Positions 1 through 7,179 of a DNA stretch of 64,000 nucleotides are shown one piece after another; position 1 is the stretch's first letter; the number at the start of each line of letters is the position of its first letter. Origin of the DNA: Neptunicella marina (lineage in GTDB: Bacteria; Pseudomonadota; Gammaproteobacteria; Enterobacterales; Alteromonadaceae); NCBI RefSeq assembly GCF_014270035.1, contig NZ_JACNEP010000005.1:1-64000 (forward strand), written 5' to 3'. The notes beneath the pieces are model-generated. The model was not told the origin of the DNA. It saw only the letters and a list, made by a program, of their open reading frames with translations, and searched no databases. The translations under genes and the position numbers were made by a program.

Positions 1-53
1 GCTGGTGCGTTATCTGCATCAATGAATACTGCTATTTTTTCTTTATCCTTCAC
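1..53 (-). CDS. NYN-domain (PIN-like) protein, N-terminus only
   Basis: Only the first 17 codons lie in the window; the gene continues off the left edge. Reading leftward from a GTG at 53, the peptide is VKDKEKIAVFIDADNAP. The stretch IAVFIDADNAP is the characteristic first strand of NYN-domain (LabA/DUF88) proteins, where the acidic residues contribute to a metal-dependent RNase-like centre. A strong Shine-Dalgarno GGAGG sits five bases before the GTG. The gene starts just after an attC core site, so it is probably the next integron cassette. NYN membership is inferred from this short motif only. Confidence 0.6.
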   Translation of the reverse strand, partial: MKDKEKIAVFIDADNAP

Positions 54-68
54 GGATGCCTCCTTGCA

Positions 69-126
69 ACTTAACGCTCAAAGCAGCCGCGCGCCTTATT
101 GCGTCGATTGCCTTTGCTTGTTATCG
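69..126 (-). other. attC recombination site (cassette 1, 58 bp)
   Basis: ACTTAAC at 69-75 and GTTATCG at 120-126 form the outer core pair. The interior is imperfectly palindromic, with GGCAATCGACGCAATAAGG in its middle on the minus strand. It lies just after the 3' end of the broken glyoxalase-like gene, as expected for an attC site in a leftward-reading cassette. On the minus strand the GTTAAGT end fits the GTTRRRY core exactly. Confidence 0.75.
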
Positions 127-140
127 CGCAACTGTTGAAG

Positions 141-474
141 CTATTCATGTTGAAGAACATTGACTAGCTTGCCAAATGGGTCGCGAACATAAAACCTACG
201 AACGCCCCATGGTTCCGATACTGGGCCGTACTCAATTTTAATATTTTTGGCCTGAAGCCTATTTATAACCGTATCAAGGTCATCTACTTCTATAGAAAGG
301 TCTGGTACAGGAGTTCCTGAACCACCTTCGGATGCAACACTAATTTGCGTAGTCATTTCTTCACCGGAGCTGAAGGTTTTAATCCACCCATGATCCATAA
401 CAAGTTCAAGCTCAATGTTTAGCATCATCTGGATTTGACGCTGCTACATTTGAAACGATTCGTTTTACTTTCAT
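141..474 (-). pseudogene. Glyoxalase/VOC-family cassette gene, frameshifted
   Basis: The C-terminal frame (428-141) encodes a clear glyoxalase/bleomycin-resistance-like (VOC) protein, with SEGGSGTPVPDLSIEVDDLD, EPWGVRRFYVRDPFGKLVN and a DHGW near its start. The family normally begins about 30 residues earlier. That beginning is present in another frame: ATG at 474, with a GAGG Shine-Dalgarno, gives MKVKRIVSNVAASNPDDAK and then a stop at 414-412. The usual Phe-Tyr-x-Asp-Val-Leu segment of the first helix is missing at the junction. This suggests a deletion of roughly 20-25 bases that also shifted the frame. The ATG at 428 has no ribosome site, so the gene is probably inactive. A sequencing error is a weaker alternative because residues are missing as well. 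Confidence 0.7.
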
Positions 475-504
475 TATGAGAACCTCACGGTACGTACTTT
501 TGAG

Positions 505-591
505 CTATAACACTTCGTTAACGGGCGAGCGTAGTTTGCGAGTCCGAGCCAGTGTTGTTTGCTGGCGCATTCGTTAAACGGCTTGTTAGGT
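505..591 (-). other. attC recombination site (cassette 2, 87 bp)
   Basis: CTATAAC at 505-511 and GTTAGGT at 585-591 are the outer cores. Between them CGTTAACGGGCGAGC and GCGCATTCGTTAAACGG form inner arms of an imperfect palindrome. The stop codon of the next cassette gene (586-588) lies inside the right core, a common compact cassette arrangement. Confidence 0.8.
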
Positions 592-867
592 ATCATTACT
601 AGTGGAAAGTAATTCTAATGCATTAATTAAAAGCTCATGTTCTTCTGTTCCTCTTTTGATATCCCATGCTTTTGATAAACAGAGACCAGCTAGGATGGCA
701 AAAGTTGTTGAAGTAAAACCGAACATATTTTCGTCAAAATATAAGATTGAACTTGGAATAAACGTAAACATGAGAAAAACGAGTCCAATGACAAAATATT
801 CCCATTTGGATCTACGTTGCTTTTTCTCGTATTTTTCTAATTTGGTGGCAAATTCCAATTTTGTCAT
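586..867 (-). CDS. Small membrane protein in integron cassette
   Basis: A 93-residue protein starting MTKLEFATKLEKYEKKQ. A charged N-terminal helix is followed by two hydrophobic segments, around residues 23-45 (YFVIGLVFLMFTFIPSSILY) and 52-66 (TSTTFAILAGLCL), and an acidic tail. A longer reading frame reaches back to 954, but that part only translates the attC site. The ATG at 867 has GGAGG at good spacing and is the better start. I do not recognise a family. Topology suggests an inner-membrane protein with both ends on the same side. Unrecognised small membrane proteins are common cargo of integron cassettes. Confidence 0.65.
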   Translation of the reverse strand: MTKLEFATKLEKYEKKQRRSKWEYFVIGLVFLMFTFIPSSILYFDENMFGFTSTTFAILAGLCLSKAWDIKRGTEEHELLINALELLSTSNDT

Positions 868-891
868 AAATCCTCCAGTGATCATCTTGAT

Positions 892-966
892 ACCTAACGC
901 CAAGTGTTGGGACGAGCCACACAGTGGCGAGTCCCAGCCGAAGGCGACAACCATGCCTTGTTATGT
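892..966 (-). other. attC recombination site (cassette 3, 75 bp)
   Basis: ACCTAAC at 892-898 and GTTATGT at 960-966 form the outer cores. The interior is an imperfect hairpin with arms GGGACGAGCCAC and GTGGCGAGTCCC (909-935). It follows the stop of the 74-residue cassette gene by 17 bases, as expected for a cassette reading leftward. Confidence 0.82.
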
Positions 967-983
967 TGAGGATTAGCATGGCG

Positions 984-1208
984 CTAAATTAACTTTAAAT
1001 GCTTGGCCTCAATGACCAAGTCCCCTGAGCCATCACCCTGCTCAACTAAATATGACATGCTTAATTCATTTGGATCGATTGAAATAACAACCGCTAGTTT
1101 CCCCTCGGCTGGGCCAAATGTGATTTCTACGGTGTCATTAATTACAAAAGGCATAGTTTTACTTCTATTACCTTCGTAGAATTCCTTTTCCATATTTCCA
1201 CTACTCAT
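984..1208 (-). CDS. Hypothetical cassette protein, 74 residues
   Basis: A short soluble protein of up to 74 residues. From about residue 20 it is rich in beta-prone residues: FVINDTVEITFGPAEGKLAV, then a conserved-looking GDGSGDLVIEAKHLKLI end. This pattern suggests a small SH3/KOW-like barrel, but that is a guess from composition. The first ATG (1208) is ten bases from the preceding attC core and has no obvious ribosome site. Met6 or Met19 are alternative starts; Met19 would give a 56-residue barrel-only protein. The gene lies between two attC sites, so it is a mobile cassette. Function unknown. Confidence 0.6.
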   Translation of the reverse strand: MSSGNMEKEFYEGNRSKTMPFVINDTVEITFGPAEGKLAVVISIDPNELSMSYLVEQGDGSGDLVIEAKHLKLI

Positions 1209-1217
1209 AATTTAGCA

Positions 1218-1317
1218 ATATAACGCCGCAATATGGGCGCATTAAGCTTGGTCAAAATTAGCGACGAAAGAGCGCAAGCAAGCGTTTTGCGTCCCATTCA
1301 TAATTGCCTTGTTATAA
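1218..1317 (-). other. attC recombination site (cassette 4, 100 bp)
   Basis: ATATAAC at 1218-1224 and GTTATAA at 1311-1317 are the outer cores. Inside, AATATGGGCGCATTA and the GCGTCCCATTCATAATT side pair imperfectly. The stop codon of the 260-residue cassette gene (1314-1312) is embedded in the right core. Confidence 0.78.
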
Positions 1318-2094
1318 AACCTTTTCTTCTGATTTATTTTCCAATTTGGCTTGGCTTTTGTAGGTAAGTGAATGAACAGCTGTATCGTATTTGCTTTTCA
1401 TCTCGCTTTTGATGGATTCATGAACTCTTTCAAGTTCAATGTCCATTTCATCCACCGTATCTTCAAACCCTTTTTTCAATTGCTTTAGTACAGGAATTGA
1501 ATCAATAGTTGCCCATGTAGTGTTCTTTAAAAAGCCTCTCAAAAACTCCCAACTTGCCATAACAGAAAAGTATGAACCTTCTTTATTTTGTTGAAGTAAT
1601 GCTACCAATCTTTCCAAATCTGTTTTAACACGAATGCTATCAATTTCTCCCAAAGCTACCATTTGAGCAATAATATTGATTAGCGAATCGAATAAATCTT
1701 CCAATTTACCGTCTTTTTTGTGCCTCTCATAAAGCTTATCAAAGTCAAAATCTTCATCGCCCGAATTTTCAGTAAAAGCCCATTGATGGCTATTTAATTG
1801 AGTAATTAAAGGCATTATGTTTTGAAATGCAGTAAATGTAGAATCTTTGCTTTTGTAATTAGCCGAGTACCATTTCGTCCAACGAATAATTTCTTTTAGC
1901 CAATTAGGCTGATCTTTGACGGATAATGCTCTTGCCAAGTCCTCTGCCGCTGAGTTGCATCTATCAGCTTGGACTTTCTTAGAATCAATATTTTCTTGCA
2001 CAAAAACTTTGCTCAGAGCTGTAACTTGAGACTTTAACTGCTCATGCTTTTCCTGCACTAAACGAAGGAAAATATTTAAACTTTCATTGTTCAT
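1312..2094 (-). CDS. Hypothetical helical cassette protein, 260 residues
   Basis: A 260-residue soluble protein, the largest cargo in this array. It has no signal peptide or membrane segment and is predicted mostly helical: heptad-like stretches at residues 1-45 and about 205-255, and a Trp-rich middle (WLKEIIRWTKWYSANY). An acidic patch with GDEDFDFDKLYERHKKDGK lies near residue 112. I recognise no family and see no catalytic motif. The ATG at 2094 lies 25 bases from the preceding attC core (2119) with a weak AGGATT-type ribosome site. Its stop lies inside the following attC, which shows it is one cassette. Confidence 0.7.
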   Translation of the reverse strand: MNNESLNIFLRLVQEKHEQLKSQVTALSKVFVQENIDSKKVQADRCNSAAEDLARALSVKDQPNWLKEIIRWTKWYSANYKSKDSTFTAFQNIMPLITQLNSHQWAFTENSGDEDFDFDKLYERHKKDGKLEDLFDSLINIIAQMVALGEIDSIRVKTDLERLVALLQQNKEGSYFSVMASWEFLRGFLKNTTWATIDSIPVLKQLKKGFEDTVDEMDIELERVHESIKSEMKSKYDTAVHSLTYKSQAKLENKSEEKVL

Positions 2095-2118
2095 TTGAAT
2101 CCTAAACCTCGACAGGTT

Positions 2119-2187
2119 TTATAACGCTTTAAACAGCGGAAAACGCGAGCGTAGCGAGTAGTTTTCCGATGGTTTAACTTGTTATAA
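2119..2187 (-). other. attC recombination site (cassette 5, 69 bp)
   Basis: TTATAAC at 2119-2125 and GTTATAA at 2181-2187 are outer cores with matching sequence. The interior is a long imperfect palindrome: CGCTTTAAACAGCGGAAAAC pairs with GTTTTCCGATGGTTTAA, with unpaired bases of the kind that give attC hairpins their strand choice. The stop of the next cassette gene is two bases away. Confidence 0.85.
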
Positions 2188-2188
2188 A

Positions 2189-2494
2189 TCATTTTCTAAA
2201 ACCAAAAGCTGATTTAAAAGACAATTTAAGAACAAACAGCTTATTTAAAATTTTACTCGGTGCTAAAGTAAAAAACACACCTAAGACAACGAATAAGCTT
2301 ATAAATATTAGCGCGTTTAATTTAATTGATTCGTCACTTGTTGGTACGCCATTGTATAGGATCGTAGCCTCTGGATTTAGGTAGATCCCTAGAAACTGGT
2401 AAAACATAAATCCACCAATTAGGACAAACCAAATACCGACAAACCTCGATCCTTTTCTGAATCTTCGCATTGCTTTTAATTGCGATGCATTCAC
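2189..2494 (-). CDS. Two-helix membrane protein in integron cassette
   Basis: A 101-residue protein starting at a GTG (2494) with a GGGAG ribosome site seven bases upstream. A basic N-terminus (KAMRRFRKGSR) precedes a hydrophobic helix at about residues 18-38. A polar loop of about 22 residues and a second helix at about 59-79 follow, then a basic C-terminus. By the positive-inside rule both ends should be cytoplasmic. No family recognised. It is the first cassette on the groEL side: a GTTATAA core (2516-2510) lies just upstream, with no complete attC beyond it. Confidence 0.65.
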   Translation of the reverse strand: MNASQLKAMRRFRKGSRFVGIWFVLIGGFMFYQFLGIYLNPEATILYNGVPTSDESIKLNALIFISLFVVLGVFFTLAPSKILNKLFVLKLSFKSAFGFRK

Positions 2495-2509
2495 AATTCT
2501 CTCCCTGAT

Positions 2510-2516
2510 TTATAAC
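2510..2516 (-). other. Right boundary of cassette array (core site)
   Basis: On the minus strand GTTATAA marks the 5' end of the first cassette. Further upstream (2517-2600) I find no matching RYYYAAC partner or hairpin, so this is where an attI or a degraded attC would lie. No integrase gene follows before groEL. Confidence 0.5.
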
Positions 2517-2598
2517 AGTGTATTAGCACGATTTCCGTATAAGTCCGGAGCGGCTATTCCAAAATTTTTTGTTACCTTATCCCGTTATTTTAATAAAA

Positions 2599-2685
2599 CC
2601 AATACCTTAGGTTCTCGTCTTTGCGGCTAAGTGTGATTTTATATCCGGAGAAAACAAGACTTGTTCAAAACGAGCCTAGTATTGG
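2599..2685. repeat. Imperfect inverted repeat beside the integron edge
   Basis: CCAATACCTTAGGTTCTCGT (starting 2599) pairs with CAAAACGAGCCTAGTATTGG (2666-2685), leaving a few bulged bases and about 42 bases between the arms. The arms lack attC core sequences, so this is not an ordinary attC. Between 2517 and 2879 I see this repeat, a terminator and a second palindromic element, but no gene. Confidence 0.5.
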
Positions 2686-2717
2686 TCTCTGTAAATGTTT
2701 ATCACAATTTCAAATAC

Positions 2718-2744
2718 AAAAAACCCGGCCTCAGCCGGGTTTTT
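2718..2744. terminator. Rho-independent terminator, bidirectional
   Basis: The stem AACCCGGC / GCCGGGTT with loop CTCA is flanked by A-tracts and T-tracts on both sides, so it can act on both strands. On the minus strand it is the first clear terminator after groEL, about 136 bases past its stop. Confidence 0.8.
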
Positions 2745-2786
2745 CAGAATATCTAAGCGAATTAGCTAAGCATATTTCACACAGAT

Positions 2787-2868
2787 AAAATTGTTGCTGG
2801 GTAGGCGCAGCGAGCGAAGCTTAGTTAAACCTAAGTGAGCGAGCTGCAACACCGCCAGCGGCAATTTT
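2787..2868. repeat. Nested palindromic element after groEL
   Basis: The outer arms AAAATTG (2787) and CAATTTT (2862-2868) extend into GCTGG / CCAGC. Inside them GCAGC...CTTAG and CTAAG...GCTGC form a second stem around TTAAAC. The element starts 12 bases past the groEL stop and would fold into an ~80-base hairpin in the groEL transcript. It may protect the 3' end or be a REP-like dispersed element; the core sequence GCAGCGAGCGAAGC suggests the latter. Confidence 0.55.
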
Positions 2869-2879
2869 AGCGAGTGAAA

Positions 2880-4854
<1,975 letters not shown>

Positions 4855-4898
4855 TTTCAAATCTCCTGAAAATTCCAATATTTAAGTTTGTTAGTCAC

Positions 4899-4942
4899 CC
4901 CGCAGTGCGGGAATTTTGGTTATCCCCAGGGTATTACCGGGG
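4899..4942 (-). promoter_or_regulatory. Paired hairpins in the groES leader
   Basis: The predicted ~105-base leader between the promoter and groES holds two stems: CCCGCAGTGCGGG (4899-4911) and CCCC/GGGG arms around AGGGTATTACC (4924-4942). They may modulate mRNA stability or act as a thermosensor; neither visibly covers the groES ribosome site. Confidence 0.4.
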
Positions 4943-4968
4943 AGTAAAAATTTAGTCTGAAACAGCAG

Positions 4969-4994
4969 ATGGGGGTGAAGGATGCGATCTCAAG
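4969..4994 (-). promoter_or_regulatory. Sigma-32 heat-shock promoter of groESL
   Basis: On the minus strand CTTGAG (4994-4989) and CCCCAT (4974-4969) are separated by 14 bases, close to the sigma-32 consensus CTTGAA-N13-CCCCAT. The predicted start site is around 4962, giving a leader of about 105 bases to groES. Confidence 0.8.
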
Positions 4995-5056
4995 GGCTTT
5001 ATACAAAATTTTTGCAAAAAAAACAGGGTTATTAACAAGCGGGGGAAACAGGGATA

Positions 5057-5085
5057 AAAATAACGCGACAAATTGCCGCGTTATT
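5057..5085 (-). terminator. Terminator after the DUF502 gene
   Basis: On the minus strand AATAACGCG and CGCGTTATT form a nine-base-pair stem around GCAATTTGT, followed by TTTTAT. It lies 18 bases past the DUF502 stop and separates that gene from the groES promoter. Confidence 0.75.
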
Positions 5086-5102
5086 CAATGAATTTCAACA
5101 GG

Positions 5103-5678
5103 TTATGCTTTGGGTTTTGCCGCTTGCACACCACCGGTTAAGGTCAGGCGCATCGCCTCTTCCACGCTAATGTTAAGTGGGGTCAATTTATCGCGATGCA
5201 CATAAATGGTGTAACCCCCAATCTGATAACTGAGCGGAATATAAACGCCAACCCGTTCCTCTCCGGGGTAGAGTTTTTGTCCGGTGAGCTCACCAGTAAT
5301 AAAACCGATAAGGGCAATATCGTTGCCCATATCCACCGATACCACGCTTTGCATCTTATTTTCGCGGCTTAAGTTAAAGACGGTCAGAATATCCTGAATC
5401 GCTCCATACAAAGATTTTATCAGTGGAATTTTGGTTAGCAGAGTATTACCAATACTGATTAACCAGCGAATCCCATAAAAGTTAACCACCAACCCAACTA
5501 AAATCAGCAGAAGCAACGCAGTGAGCAACCCCAGGCCCGGCATATAAAACTGCGGTGGTATAACCGGCTCAAGTAATAATTCGAGGCTGGAGACCAGCCA
5601 GTATAAAAAATACAACGTCAGTGCCAGCGGCAATACCGCCACCAAACCTTTTAAAATGAGTCCAGCCAGTTTATTCAT
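5103..5678 (-). CDS. DUF502 family inner-membrane protein
   Basis: A 191-residue protein of the DUF502 family. Two hydrophobic segments (residues about 8-30 and 49-71) flank a short external loop. The conserved soluble part follows: the IPLIKSLYGAIQDILTVF stretch, then GFITGE, then VGVYIPLSYQIGGYTIYVHR and a Leu-Thr-Gly-Gly near the end. These motifs are typical of the family, whose biochemical role is not established. It lies between the chaperonin operon and ppiC, all on the minus strand, but has its own terminator. Confidence 0.85.
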   Translation of the reverse strand: MNKLAGLILKGLVAVLPLALTLYFLYWLVSSLELLLEPVIPPQFYMPGLGLLTALLLLILVGLVVNFYGIRWLISIGNTLLTKIPLIKSLYGAIQDILTVFNLSRENKMQSVVSVDMGNDIALIGFITGELTGQKLYPGEERVGVYIPLSYQIGGYTIYVHRDKLTPLNISVEEAMRLTLTGGVQAAKPKA

Positions 5679-5763
5679 AATAATGTGTTAACACCTGAAT
5701 AGGGTTGTACAGAGTTGGCACGCTACCCCATTTTGCGTTTCGACAAAAGCTCGGGAGCGGCAA

Positions 5764-6039
5764 TTAATTGCGATATAAGGTTTTGATCAGATGAAAACCA
5801 AATTGTGTTTTTACCGGACCATGCACCTGCAGTACCGGCTTTTTGAATACCACATTATCAAACGCTTTGACCATCTGCCCCGGACGAAACTCACCTAAAT
5901 CTCCGCCTTTTTTACCTGAGGGACATAAGGAATGTTTCTTGGCTAAATCGTGGAAACTGGCACCTTTCTCCAGCTGTTTTTTTAGTTTGTCAGCTTGTTC
6001 TTTGGTTTTTACCAGAATATGGCAGGCACAGGCTTTCAT
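5764..6039 (-). CDS. ppiC: Parvulin-type peptidyl-prolyl isomerase PpiC
   Basis: A single-domain parvulin of 91 residues without a signal peptide, so cytoplasmic. It catalyses cis-trans isomerisation of X-Pro bonds. The family signature is visible: [12 protein letters not shown] at residues 6-17, [20 protein letters not shown] at 29-48, the [17 protein letters not shown] block, and the final [13 protein letters not shown] with its catalytic-site His. Length and sequence closely fit E. coli PpiC (93 residues). It is transcribed divergently from the membrane protein gene at 6110. Confidence 0.93.
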   Translation of the reverse strand: MKACACHILVKTKEQADKLKKQLEKGASFHDLAKKHSLCPSGKKGGDLGEFRPGQMVKAFDNVVFKKPVLQVHGPVKTQFGFHLIKTLYRN

Positions 6040-6109
6040 TTAATTTGCACTCTCACGCTAATGTGGTTAAAAAATAGACTAAGGTTATTTCAAAAACAGG
6101 GAATGAAAA

Positions 6110-7117
6110 ATGGAAAACCTCACAACCCGACTGCAACAGGCAGTCGATGAAGGCATTATAGAACAAGCCCAATATTCACCTCTAGTGCAATTTTTACAAC
6201 TGCCTGAACAGTCTCCCCATATAAAAGGCAAATTCGATTTAAGTCACACAGTATGGTTTCTCGGCGCCGCCTTGCTGTTGTTCGCCTGTATTATTATGGC
6301 TGTGTGGGTTGAAGATGAGTTTAATAATGACGGTCTGGTATTTCTGTATGCGATCTATGTAGCCGGATTTTATACTGCCTCCAGATACTTTTATCACCAC
6401 CAAATGCGCTTTCTAAGCGCGTTGTTGTTAACATCCGTCGTCTTACTCACGCCAATCTGGTTAACATTAACCGCAGAATTAATGTTGGGCATAACGGGTG
6501 ACTCATTGTATTCAATGTTTTGCCTGTTACTGATCTGCACTGCGGGTATGGGTTTACATAGTTACCGCTTCCCATTATTAATCGTGCCGGTTTATGGGGC
6601 GACCATCGGATTACTTTACCTGTGGTTTGACGTGGATTTAACCTCAAAAATCTTTTGGCTGATCACCGGCTGGCTGACTATCGCGCTTGCCTGGTTTGCC
6701 AATCTGCAAACAACCATGAATATGACCTTCTGGTTGAATAAAATTGCCGCTGCCGCTATTACCTATGGCCTGTCGATGTTTGTCGACAAACAAGCCAATA
6801 TTATCGATATCAATCTGGTCTGGATCTGTGTTGCCTTGCTTATCGTGTCGGTGTACTTGCGTTATCCCTCGTTTGTTATGGGGGCCTCGATTGGCATAGT
6901 CACCTACCTCAACTATCTGGTGTGGGATTTGTATTCAGATTACATCTGGGCAATTGCGCTGGTCATTGCCATTCAGGCATGTTTATTAATTGCAGCAGGT
7001 GTTTCCACCTTTAAACATCGACAAAAAATCGACCTGTTAATAAACCGCTACTGCCCGTTATTACTGGTAAAAATACGCCCAACACCACTGCCAGAACCCT
7101 TGTCATTTGGCGTATAA
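6110..7117 (+). CDS. Polytopic membrane protein, DUF2157-like
   Basis: A 335-residue membrane protein. A cytoplasmic N-terminal stretch of about 45 residues (LTTRLQQAVDEGIIEQAQY) resembles the start of DUF2157 proteins. About ten hydrophobic helices follow up to residue 305, then a basic tail (HRQKIDLLINRYC). No transport or catalytic motif is visible. A shared bidirectional terminator separates it from the convergent siderophore receptor. Family assignment is tentative; it is clearly an inner-membrane protein of unknown role. Confidence 0.7.
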   Translation: MENLTTRLQQAVDEGIIEQAQYSPLVQFLQLPEQSPHIKGKFDLSHTVWFLGAALLLFACIIMAVWVEDEFNNDGLVFLYAIYVAGFYTASRYFYHHQMRFLSALLLTSVVLLTPIWLTLTAELMLGITGDSLYSMFCLLLICTAGMGLHSYRFPLLIVPVYGATIGLLYLWFDVDLTSKIFWLITGWLTIALAWFANLQTTMNMTFWLNKIAAAAITYGLSMFVDKQANIIDINLVWICVALLIVSVYLRYPSFVMGASIGIVTYLNYLVWDLYSDYIWAIALVIAIQACLLIAAGVSTFKHRQKIDLLINRYCPLLLVKIRPTPLPEPLSFGV

Positions 7118-7130
7118 ATTCCCGTCAACA

Positions 7131-7158
7131 AAAAGGGGAGCACCTGGCTCCCCTTTTA
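7131..7158. terminator. Bidirectional terminator
   Basis: AAAAGGGGAG and CTCCCCTTTT form a ten-base-pair stem around CACCTGG. It lies between two convergent genes and can serve both. Confidence 0.9.
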
Positions 7159-7179
7159 CTTCACACTTACACTTTCTAA

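Noticed and set aside
602-976. Plus-strand reading frame of 124 codons in the cassette region
   Set aside because: It runs antisense to the minus-strand membrane-protein cassette and through an attC site, has no ribosome site, and its sequence shows no family features.
2787-2868. Palindrome after groEL as a sixth attC site
   Set aside because: The core orientation is wrong: GTT lies on the left and AAC on the right. There is no RYYYAAC core, and groEL, not a cassette, precedes it.
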